A stretch of DNA of 64,000 nucleotides from NCBI RefSeq assembly GCF_009765705.1, contig NZ_LMUX01000017.1, forward strand, positions 579,516-643,515. The letters run 5' to 3'. Numbering within the stretch: position 1 is the first letter of the stretch; each line of letters begins with the position of its first letter. Shown here in pieces: positions 53,769 to 61,220 of the stretch. The translations under genes and the position numbers were made by a program. Source of the DNA: Burkholderia sp. L27(2015). GTDB taxonomy: Bacteria > Pseudomonadota > Gammaproteobacteria > Burkholderiales > Burkholderiaceae. Below the pieces are notes generated by a model that was given only the letters and a program-made list of their open reading frames with translations, did no database searches and was not told the DNA's origin.

Positions 53769-53818
53769 TAACCGGTTATATCACTTTATATAGGTTAGTA
53801 AATTTATAGCACACTAAC
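53769..53818. promoter_or_regulatory. AT-rich region with two dyads upstream of the dehydrogenase trio
   Basis: TAACCGGTTA (53769-53778) is a perfect 10-bp palindrome, and GTTAGT (53794-53799) with ACTAAC (53813-53818) is an inverted repeat. Both lie 70-120 bp upstream of the small-subunit gene in a locally AT-rich stretch within the 332-bp gap to 54031. Probable promoter/operator zone; regulator unknown. Confidence 0.35.
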
Positions 53819-54030
53819 AAAATAAATGTGTGAGAAATCGTCTTACCGGCGACAAACGGCAACGAGGGTTATACCAACAGATACTTGCAAACTGCATGAG
53901 CGTTGCATAGTGTGGTGAGGGTTGGCGTTCCCCACACGGTATGGAATCTCGCGTTAATTTTACATTCTGTTCTCCTTACAACATTATATGGAGTGGTCAG
54001 ATCCGCCGACCCGATGCTCCGGAGCACGAG

Positions 54031-54477
54031 ATGAGAAAAATTGGCCTACATGGCGAACCTGTGCGAAGATCGTTCGGGACCGTTCGGGATGGCACTGTAA
54101 CTAGTGCGACGGACCATCGTAGAGAGCTAAACCGACGCACTTGGTGGCTCGTGACTAGCACTGCGGTTTGGTCATTGTGCGAGCTTCCGATCGAACTCCT
54201 GTTGAGTCAGACGTACTGGGATGGCATCGCTTGTATCGTGGGTAAAGCGCTGTGGATCGCTCTGATATTTCGCGTTCTGGCTCGAAGCCGCGCCGCATGG
54301 TTTGTGTACGAGTTCCTATGCGCGTTGAGCGTGACCGCGATCGTATTCAACTTGCCGACGGAATACCGTATGTTTTCGATAGGTTTCTATTTTTCGCTTG
54401 TCGAATGCGTGCTTAAAACGGCTGCATTCTTATCTTTTATCCTATCGTATAAACGGCTCGTATCAGGCGCGGAACAC
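54031..54477 (+). pseudogene. Unrecognised four-helix membrane protein, 3' end lost
   Basis: An open frame from the ATG at 54031 (GGAG 8 bp upstream) encodes about 149 residues with four hydrophobic segments (WWLVTSTAVWSLCELPIELLL, GIACIVGKALWIALIF, WFVYEFLCALSVTAIVF, MFSIGFYFSLVECVLKTAAF). From about 54478 the frame runs into sequence antisense to the truncated ABATE gene, which is shared with 30980 onward, so the original C-terminus was replaced at a recombination joint. Codon use is more AT-rich than that of the neighbours. Confidence 0.4.
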
Positions 54478-54930
54478 ATCCCCTTCACACTTGCGGATGA
54501 GTCTGAAGTCTGCGCTTGCAAGCAGGTCCGCCGCGGCCACCGCAATCGGGATCAGCACCTGCGCAGCCGTGTCTCTTGCATATCTCCGACACGTGATTAG
54601 ATTTCCTTCGCAGTCGTGCGCCAGCTCGACCCAGTAGCCTCCCTTGGCCAACCTATCGTTCAGCAGCCCGATATCCACCAGCTCACCCGCCTTTTGTTGC
54701 ATGAGCAACTCGCGTATCAGCTCGCGTAGCGACCTCGCCTCGATAACTAATGCATGAGGTTTTACTTCAGGCACGAGGCCATCGTTCAAAAACCCCGCAT
54801 TCCGCAGCCAGAGCGCCACATCCTCATCAGTCTGGAAAACGTCAGCCGAATGCTCGTTTCCGAGAATCGCCGTGTTCAGAAAATCGAGCACCGCGTCCTG
54901 ATCGGAAGTCGAAAACCATCGTGCCGCCAT
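54463..54930 (-). pseudogene. Truncated ABATE-domain protein lacking the zinc finger
   Basis: 155 residues, about 70% similar by eye to the ABATE part of the 30845-31429 protein (shared LRELIRELLMQQKAGE, DTAAQVLIPIAVAAADLLASADFRLIRKCEGD). It ends with VFRA just where the paralogue continues into its zinc-finger cysteines. Similarity at DNA level stops at about 54478. Without the finger it is unlikely to act as a regulator. Confidence 0.75.
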
Positions 54931-55139
54931 CGAATCGTTCTCAAGAAATTATTGCGAATGAAACCTATAAAACTAATATTTAAAAGTTACTATACATCAC
55001 TATCATTTGCCCGCCATGTTCATAGAACACAGCTTATTTTTGATCAACTGAACTTGCCCGGTCAATTCCTGTTGCTTGCGACGAAAGACCGCTCTGGCCA
55101 TGCCCATGCAGCATTTCGCCAGACGCTCAATCGCGTCGC

Positions 55140-55241
55140 TATGCACCGGAGTTTGCAGGCTCAAACGATGTGTAGAGAATAAGTGGAAGAAAAGACGGCG
55201 GCAAACAAAAGAACTGCGCTTTGGTTGAATGGAATTCAACT
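55140..55241 (-). repeat. Orphan copy 3 of the LysR-type promoter element
   Basis: On the minus strand: TTGAA-N5-TTCAA (55239-55225), 20-bp gap, -35 TTGCCG (55204-55199), 17-bp spacer, -10 TATTCT (55181-55176). Geometry is exactly that of copies 1 and 2, but no intact minus-strand gene follows: the next frame on that strand is the truncated ABATE gene about 240 bp away. Confidence 0.65.
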
Positions 55242-55347
55242 TGATCTGATCGCCACCGTTACTGCGTAACGATTGCTCGCTCAGGTAAGCATCCCACTGC
55301 GGTGTATCGACTTCAATTTCCCCATAGACGCGGCAGTCTTCAGTCAT
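55242..55347 (-). other. Possible coding remnant upstream of promoter copy 3
   Basis: A minus-strand frame starting MTEDCRVYGEIEVDTPQWDAYL has protein-like composition for about 35 codons, then runs into the promoter repeat. It may be the 5' end of a gene cut off by the joint, or chance. Not recognised. Confidence 0.2.
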
Positions 55348-55389
55348 AGCGGGCCGCCAGATCAATGACCGTTGCGTTACGACGTAACG
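55257..55389. promoter_or_regulatory. Two identical-armed palindromes upstream of EamA copy 2
   Basis: CGTTAC-TGC-GTAACG (55257-55271) and CGTTAC-GAC-GTAACG (55375-55389) share 6-bp arms and a 3-bp centre and are 118 bp apart. Their spacing would allow looping by a dimer-of-dimers repressor. They lie 120-250 bp before the EamA gene at 55510. The GTAC-type TetR operators of EamA copy 1 are absent here. Confidence 0.55.
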
Positions 55390-55509
55390 GCGTGACAGTC
55401 CGGCCAGCTCAAAACAGGCGCCGGCGTCGAGCCAGACGATTCAAATGTCGCCTATGATTGCCCGCATGAAAGTGCCGCCCCACATGCGATGTGTCTTAGG
55501 AGATTCAAA

Positions 55510-56484
55510 ATGAGTTCTCGCCCCCAGCCTGGCAACGGCAGCGCGCAGTTTTTTATTATTTTGATCGCGTCTACATTTCTGATGGGATCGAGTTTCGTAT
55601 CGGGAAAGATTTTGCTTGCGCAAGGCTTTCCTGCAATGTTGCTCGTGGGCTGGCGATTCCTCGTTGCAGCGCTGGCAACCCTTCCGCTGGTCTGTTTTGA
55701 CAATCGATCGGTGATGGCAGCTCTTTTTCCAAAGGGCGCGAATTTGCGGGATTCAGCGCTGGTGCTGCTTATCGGTCTCCTTCAAACGACTGCTGTTATG
55801 GGTTTGCTGTTTGTCGCAATGCGGTCGATATCTGCGTCCACGGCGGCCATCTTGCTTTTCACGAACCCGATCTGGGTCGCGGTGCTGGGGCGGCTGTTTT
55901 TGGGTGAATCGCTGCATAAGGCACGCGTTGCAGGGCTCGCACTCGGTATCGTCGGTGTAGTGCTTGCAATCGGGATTGGAGGTCAAGGACACGCATCAGC
56001 GGGCGCGATTACGGGTGAGCTCATTGGGCTCGTATCCGCATTGTGCTGGGCCGCCGCAACGATCATCAATAAGCGCGCAAATCTACCGTTTAGATCGTGG
56101 TCGCTCAGCTTCTGGCAGATGCTGGTCGGATCCCTCGCTGTCCTCGCAATCGCCTATGCAAGCGGCGAGCATTGGCCTGCCCCGACGACTCACGCACAGT
56201 GGGGATGGTTTATCTGGCTTGCGATTCCGGCCTCAACCGGTTCGTTCGGTTTATGGTTCGTGGCTTTGAACAAGGGTGGCGCAACCAAGACCAGCGGGTA
56301 CTTGTTTCTTGCGCCTCTCTTTACCGTCGTGCTGTCGTATTTCGTACTCGGTACATCGCTTTCATGGGTCCAAGCGTTCGGTGGAATTCTGATTGGTATT
56401 GCGTTGTGGCTCGTGAATCGTGAGATGCCCGCCCGCAACGAGAAAGAGCGGTTGAACGAGGCGTTGGCAGAAGGCGAAGCTTGA
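55510..56484 (+). CDS. EamA/DMT-family transporter (paralogue)
   Basis: 324 residues from the ATG at 55510, with TAGGAG upstream; an ATG at 55489 is less likely. Ten helices in two EamA repeats; nearly the same protein as the 31857 gene (identical FLMGSSFVSGKILLAQGFPAML, ISASTAAILLFTNPIWVAVLGR and STGSFGLWFVALNKGG blocks), but with many synonymous differences, so the duplication is old or the two were acquired separately. Control differs: two CGTTAC palindromes instead of GTAC operators. An alpha/beta hydrolase gene follows. Confidence 0.92.
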   Translation: MSSRPQPGNGSAQFFIILIASTFLMGSSFVSGKILLAQGFPAMLLVGWRFLVAALATLPLVCFDNRSVMAALFPKGANLRDSALVLLIGLLQTTAVMGLLFVAMRSISASTAAILLFTNPIWVAVLGRLFLGESLHKARVAGLALGIVGVVLAIGIGGQGHASAGAITGELIGLVSALCWAAATIINKRANLPFRSWSLSFWQMLVGSLAVLAIAYASGEHWPAPTTHAQWGWFIWLAIPASTGSFGLWFVALNKGGATKTSGYLFLAPLFTVVLSYFVLGTSLSWVQAFGGILIGIALWLVNREMPARNEKERLNEALAEGEA

Positions 56485-56592
56485 TAAGCTTCGGCGCAGC
56501 GGTGGTTCGTGCGGGGTTGGCGCAGTGCGACCGCGCCCCCTTGCTCTAGCGATGGGTCGAGCGAGCGCGCCCCTTTTTTTGGAAGACGAAAG

Positions 56593-57474
56593 ATGACGAT
56601 GCCTTACCGCGGAATGGACCAAGCCGCACTGAATGTGGCGTACAACAACACGCAAGCGATCCCCGATTTCGCTGCCGTCTATGCAGGTTTCAAGGCGCGC
56701 AGCGCACAGTTCTATGAGACGGCCGCATGTCAGCGGGACCTCCGTTATGGTCAACAATCACGTCAACGTTTCGACGTGTTCCCCAGTCAGAACCTCAATG
56801 CGCCAACCTGGATTTTCATCCACGGCGGCTACTGGCAGGGGCTTAACAAGGAGGATCTCGCGTTCGTTGCGCAGGGGCCCCTCGCGCATGGGTTCAATGT
56901 CGTGCTTGCCGAATATACCCTCGCACCGCAGGCGTCGATGACACAGATCGTCGATGAAATCGGCAGTCTGCTCGATCACTTGGCGGGGAATCACGACCGA
57001 CTGGTAGTCGGCCGCGGGCCCGTCTGCCTAAGCGGGCATTCGGCGGGCGGCCATCTGAGCGCGGTGCATCGGTCGCACCCTCTGATCACGCACGCGATGC
57101 CGATCAGTCCATTGGTCGATTTGGAACCGATTAGCCTGTCGTGGCTAAACGAAAAGCTGAATCTCACGCCGCACGAGATCGACGCATACAGCCCCTTGCG
57201 ACACATCGGTAAAGGCGCACCGATGACCGTCGCTGTGGGTGCGGCAGAACTGCCCGAACTCGTGCGGCATGCGAGTGAATATGCGACCGCAGCTCAGAAC
57301 GCCGGCGAAACGGTTCGGTACGTCACGGTTGACAACGGCACGCACTTCTCGGTACTCGACGATTTGGCACAACCATCAGGCATCCTGATGAGCGCGCTGG
57401 TAAGCGACATGGCGCGCTGGGCCTTCGCCGACCGCACCTGGATGACATCGTCGCGAGTTAGCTTATGTAGCTGA
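56593..57474 (+). CDS. Alpha/beta-hydrolase, arylformamidase/esterase-like
   Basis: 293 residues from the ATG at 56593 ([23 protein letters not shown] upstream). The oxyanion motif HGGYW (about 79-83), nucleophile elbow [12 protein letters not shown] (about 148) and a C-terminal [11 protein letters not shown] (catalytic His) are clear. HGGYW with GHSAGG is typical of kynurenine formamidase-like and carboxylesterase BD-FAE-type enzymes. It is likely co-transcribed with the EamA gene, about 100 bp apart, and might make or detoxify the exported compound. Confidence 0.88.
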   Translation: MTMPYRGMDQAALNVAYNNTQAIPDFAAVYAGFKARSAQFYETAACQRDLRYGQQSRQRFDVFPSQNLNAPTWIFIHGGYWQGLNKEDLAFVAQGPLAHGFNVVLAEYTLAPQASMTQIVDEIGSLLDHLAGNHDRLVVGRGPVCLSGHSAGGHLSAVHRSHPLITHAMPISPLVDLEPISLSWLNEKLNLTPHEIDAYSPLRHIGKGAPMTVAVGAAELPELVRHASEYATAAQNAGETVRYVTVDNGTHFSVLDDLAQPSGILMSALVSDMARWAFADRTWMTSSRVSLCS

Positions 57475-57521
57475 TTTATGTATCTGAGCACGTACCTGAG
57501 CCGCACATCTAAGCCACCTGC

Positions 57522-58490
57522 TTAAGCCGGATCAGCCGTGCGAAAACTCGCCCGATACTGGCCCGGCGACACGCCCAGGCGCTTCGTAAACACGATGCGC
57601 ATCCGGTCGGCGCTGCCGAAACCGCTTTCGTAAGCGACCGCCTTCAATGCCAGATCGCTGGCCTCCAACCGATTGCGAGCGGCGTCGACGCGCACCCGCT
57701 CGATGAATTCGGCGGGTGTCACCTTGGCTTCCTGCACGAACACGCGGGCAAAATTACGCGCGCTCATGCCCGCGACCTCGGCCAACTTTTCCACCGAATG
57801 GGTTTCGCGAATATGCGCCATAACATGCGCTTGCACTTTCGCGACGGGCGAATCCGTATCTTTCGGTGCGACCAGCAAAGGGCTGAATTGCGACTGCCCA
57901 CCCTGGCGCTGCGCCACGACCACCAGCCGCTTGGCCACCGCAAGTGCGACCTCGGCGCCGTGATCCTGCGCGACCAGCGCCAAGGTCAGATCGATGCCGG
58001 CTGTCACCCCCGCCGAAGTCAGCAGCGCACCGTCGCGAATATAGATTCGATCGAACTCCACCTGCGCGGCGGGAAATAATTCGGCCAGCCGCGGTGCGTT
58101 TTGCCAATGCGTGGTGACTGTCTTGCCGTCGAGCAAACCGGCGTGGCCGAGCAGGAAGGCGCCGGTACAGATCGAGCCGTAGCGGCGGCAACGCGGCGCC
58201 ATGTCGACCAGCCAGTCGCATAGCCGCGCATCGCGAGCGGCTTCGGGAAGCGCGGGGCCGCCGGCGACAAGCAGCATGTCGTAGCTGGGCCGCGCGTCTT
58301 CCAGTACGAGATCCGCCGTCAACCGCATCCCGTTCGAGGCACGGATAGCGCCGGCTTCGGTCCCAACCAGCGTCACGTCATAACCCTCGCCAGCCTCGAC
58401 GAAGTTATTGGCTTCAATCAGCACATCGAGCGGACCCACCACGTCGAGCGCCTGCACCTGCGCGAAAATAATGAGCGCGACAGTTCGCAT
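57522..58490 (-). CDS. GlxA-family AraC-type regulator with DJ-1/PfpI domain
   Basis: 322 residues from the ATG at 58490 (MRTVALIIFAQVQALDVVGPLDVL; GGAGGAAA upstream). The N-terminal DJ-1/PfpI-like domain (1-190) has the nucleophile-elbow position CTGAFLLGHAGLLDG. The C-terminal double AraC HTH (about 210-315) includes VAGMSARNFARVFVQEAKVTPAEFIERVRVDAARNRLEAS and FGSADRMRIVFTKRLGVSPGQYR. This group (GlxA, GbdR, CdhR) often responds to amines or amino acids. No target is evident nearby. Confidence 0.9.
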   Translation of the reverse strand: MRTVALIIFAQVQALDVVGPLDVLIEANNFVEAGEGYDVTLVGTEAGAIRASNGMRLTADLVLEDARPSYDMLLVAGGPALPEAARDARLCDWLVDMAPRCRRYGSICTGAFLLGHAGLLDGKTVTTHWQNAPRLAELFPAAQVEFDRIYIRDGALLTSAGVTAGIDLTLALVAQDHGAEVALAVAKRLVVVAQRQGGQSQFSPLLVAPKDTDSPVAKVQAHVMAHIRETHSVEKLAEVAGMSARNFARVFVQEAKVTPAEFIERVRVDAARNRLEASDLALKAVAYESGFGSADRMRIVFTKRLGVSPGQYRASFRTADPA

Positions 58491-58585
58491 CGGTCGGTTT
58501 CCTCCGCAGCAAGTAGTAATCGGTATTCGGATGTCGGCTTGCCCAGGCCTAGTTCGATTGTAGCAAGCCTCGCCAGCTTGAACGC

Positions 58586-59791
58586 CTACCCGGCATCGGT
58601 GTAAGTCGCCACCAGCGGCAAACTGACGCTGAACAACGCGCCCTCGCCCAGGCTGCTGAGCACCACAATTTCGCCCTGGTGCGCTTCGGTCAGTTGCTTT
58701 GTGATGTAGAGACCGAGGCCAAGACCACCGGGCGTATCGTTGTTCGCGCCGCGTTCGAAGGCATTGAAAATACGCTGCTGATCGGTACTCGAAATACCCA
58801 CGCCGTAATCGCGCACATCGATACGCGCCTGATGCGCGTCCGCCGTCAGCGTCACTTCGATGGGGTTTTTCTGACCGTAGCGCAAGGCGTTGTTGAGCAA
58901 ATTCGCCACCACCTGCTCGATCCGAAACGCGTCCCACAAGCCGATCACATGAGGCTGCGCCGTCAGTGCGATGGTGCTGCCCTGCGCGCCGGCTTGATGC
59001 GCCAGATCACTCACGATGCGCTCAAGCAACACCGACAGATCCGTCTGCTTGGGCCGTATCGATAGCCTGCCGCTGCGCATGCGCGATACATCGAGCATAT
59101 CGTCGATCAGACGTATCATGCTTTGGATCTGGCGACCGTCGCGCGCCACCATTTTGTTCAGATTGTCTTCGTTGAACGCATCCAGGTTGTGCCGATCGAG
59201 CTGCATCTTGCGCACTTGTGCTTCCAGGAACAGCGTGTTGAGCGGAGTACGCAACTCGTGCGCCACCATCGACATGAACTCGTCACGCATCTGTACCGAG
59301 CGCTGCAATTCGGCCTGCGTCGCATGCAATTCCTGCAGCAAGGTCTCCTGCTCCTGGCGGCTTTTTTCCAATGCCGCGACTTGCCTGCGGGTTTCATGAC
59401 GTTGCTGGTAGAGCGAGACGAACACATTCACCTTGCTCTTCACCGCCCCCACGTCCAGGGGCTTGTACAGGAAATCGACCGCCCCCGTTTCGTAACCCTT
59501 GAAGGCGTAATTCAATTCGCGGCCGGCAGCGCTGACGAACACAATGGGAATATGGCGAGTCTTTTCCGTACCGCGCATCAATTCGGCCAACTCGAACCCG
59601 TCCATGCCCGGCATCTGCACGTCGAGAATCGCCAGTGCAAACTCATGCTCGAGCAAAAGGGCAAGCGCTGCCTCGCCTGAGGACGCTTGATAAACCGTGC
59701 GACCGTCCTGTTGGATGATCGCGTTGAGCGCGCGCAGGTTTTCCGGCAGATCGTCAACGATCAGCAGCTTGGTGCTGTTTTCGCTCGACAT
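58586..59791 (-). CDS. Response regulator-histidine kinase hybrid (REC-HisKA-HATPase)
   Basis: 401 residues from the ATG at 59791 (MSSENSTKLLIVDDLPENL), which overlaps the CheB stop (TAATG). N-terminal receiver 1-125 (DD at 13-14, phospho-Asp in ALAILDVQMPG, Lys in FLYKPLDVGAV), a coiled coil (150-195), HisKA with [13 protein letters not shown] near 205, and ATPase blocks NLLNNALRYGQ, VRDYGVGIS and GLGLGLYITKQL. No membrane helix, so it is cytoplasmic and takes phosphate or signals from partners. Last gene of the CheR/CheB signalling operon. Confidence 0.92.
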   Translation of the reverse strand: MSSENSTKLLIVDDLPENLRALNAIIQQDGRTVYQASSGEAALALLLEHEFALAILDVQMPGMDGFELAELMRGTEKTRHIPIVFVSAAGRELNYAFKGYETGAVDFLYKPLDVGAVKSKVNVFVSLYQQRHETRRQVAALEKSRQEQETLLQELHATQAELQRSVQMRDEFMSMVAHELRTPLNTLFLEAQVRKMQLDRHNLDAFNEDNLNKMVARDGRQIQSMIRLIDDMLDVSRMRSGRLSIRPKQTDLSVLLERIVSDLAHQAGAQGSTIALTAQPHVIGLWDAFRIEQVVANLLNNALRYGQKNPIEVTLTADAHQARIDVRDYGVGISSTDQQRIFNAFERGANNDTPGGLGLGLYITKQLTEAHQGEIVVLSSLGEGALFSVSLPLVATYTDAG

Positions 59792-60399
59792 TAATGCTTC
59801 TCCAGAGTCAGCAACAACGTATGAATCTCGTTCAATGACAAAATCAAATCCGGCCTTGAGTAATCGATGGCTGCCTGCGGCATGGTCGCCACCTGCGCCT
59901 CCCGCGGGTCCTGTACTACCGTGTAGCCGCCCATCTGCTTGACGCGAGCCAATCCGCACGCGCCGTCCCGGTTGGCTCCCGTCAATAGTATCCCGAGCAG
60001 CCCCGCGCCATAAACATCGGCAGCCGATTCCATCAGGATATCGATCGAAGGGCGCGAATAATGCACCGGCGGCTCGCAGCTCAACGACAAGGTATGGTCA
60101 CGTTCCACCAGCAGGTGATACCCCGCGCAGGCAAAGTGCACGGTGCCGCGCTCGATCGCGGTCTTGTCGAGCGCTTCGCGCACCGGCAGCGCCACATGCG
60201 ATCTGAACACTTCCGTTAGCCGGCTCTCCCTGTCCTCAGCCAAATGCAAGACCACCAGGATCGGCGGACCAAACGAAGCGGGCAAGTCGCGCAGGATCGC
60301 CAGCAAGGCGTCGATGCCCCCCGCCGAAGCCCCGATGACGATGGCTTCAAACGGTCCGTGCGAAATGGCTGGCATGAGCTGTTGCATGAGGGGTTGCAC
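59791..60399 (-). CDS. CheB-type methylesterase domain protein without receiver
   Basis: 202 residues comprising only the methylesterase domain. Catalytic residues: Ser in IGASAGGIDA (about 23), His in VVLHLAEDRES (about 50), Asp in GANRDGACG (about 145). The receiver domain of classic CheB is missing, so its control must come from elsewhere, perhaps the adjacent hybrid kinases. Its start codon overlaps the stop of the CheR gene. Confidence 0.92.
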   Translation of the reverse strand: MQPLMQQLMPAISHGPFEAIVIGASAGGIDALLAILRDLPASFGPPILVVLHLAEDRESRLTEVFRSHVALPVREALDKTAIERGTVHFACAGYHLLVERDHTLSLSCEPPVHYSRPSIDILMESAADVYGAGLLGILLTGANRDGACGLARVKQMGGYTVVQDPREAQVATMPQAAIDYSRPDLILSLNEIHTLLLTLEKH

Positions 60400-61220
60400 T
60401 ATAGTTTGCGAAATAGCCGCTCCGGCTTGGCCAGTGTTTCAAACCGCGTCGAATAAGCCGAAAAATCGATACTTTCTTTGGCTCCCAGGCCAAGAAAACC
60501 TCGATGGCACAATGACTCATGGAACAAGCCCAGTGCGCGGTCCTGCAACGTCTTGTTGAAATAGATCAGCACGTTGCGACAGCAAATCAGATGCGTTTCG
60601 GCGAACACGCTGTCGGTGGCGAGGCTATGATCGGCAAACGTGACGTTTTCGCATAGCGAGCGGTCGAACAGGGCCGCATCGTAGGCGGCCGTGTAATAGT
60701 CGGAAAACGCCCTTTTACCACCGGCCTTCTGGTAGCTCTGGGTGTACCGGCGCACGCTGTCCACCGGGAACACGCCGCGCTTGGCCTTTTCCAGCGATTG
60801 CGGATTGATGTCGGTTGCATAGATCATAGACCGTTCCAGCAACCCTTCTTCCTTGAGCAGGATCGCCAGCGAGTACACTTCTTCGCCGGTACTACAGCCC
60901 GCCACCCATATTTTCAGCGATGCATAAGTGCGCAGCAATGGCACCGCCTGCTGGCGCAAGGCGAGAAAAAACTCCGGATCGCGAAACATCTCGCTCACGG
61001 GTATCGTCAAATACTGCAGCAACTGCATGAACATGGTCGGCTCGTGCAGCACACGTTCCTGCAAAGCCGAGATCGTCGCGCAGTTAAGCTGACCCAAGGC
61101 GTACAGCACCCGGCGCTTTTGCGAAGCGCCCGAGTAGTTGCGAAAGTCGTGGCTGTACTTCAGGTAGATCGCCTCCATCAACAAGCGCAACTCGATGTCG
61201 GTGTTGGTGGGCGAAATCAT
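60399..61220 (-). CDS. CheR-type protein methyltransferase
   Basis: 273 residues from the ATG at 61220 ([13 protein letters not shown]), which overlaps the stop of the upstream kinase (TGATG). N-terminal CheR helical domain (YLKYSHDFRNYSGASQKRR), then the SAM-binding domain: LKIWVAGCSTGEEVYSLAILL near 97, YATDINPQSLEKAKRG near 127, and FDRSLCENVTFADHSL...LICCRNVLIYF near 190-215. No TPR domain. It would methylate glutamates on a receptor-like partner; no MCP is in this operon. Confidence 0.93.
   Translation of the reverse strand: MISPTNTDIELRLLMEAIYLKYSHDFRNYSGASQKRRVLYALGQLNCATISALQERVLHEPTMFMQLLQYLTIPVSEMFRDPEFFLALRQQAVPLLRTYASLKIWVAGCSTGEEVYSLAILLKEEGLLERSMIYATDINPQSLEKAKRGVFPVDSVRRYTQSYQKAGGKRAFSDYYTAAYDAALFDRSLCENVTFADHSLATDSVFAETHLICCRNVLIYFNKTLQDRALGLFHESLCHRGFLGLGAKESIDFSAYSTRFETLAKPERLFRKL

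Noticed and set aside
40424-55241. The 100-bp repeat as a mobile miniature element
   Set aside because: No terminal inverted repeats or target duplications were seen, and copies 1 and 2 sit at the same distance and orientation from start codons, which fits a promoter better.
55003-55365. Minus-strand 120-codon frame across promoter copy 3
   Set aside because: Most of it is the promoter repeat read as codons; the same repeat gives similar peptides at copies 1 and 2, which shows shared DNA and not a shared protein.
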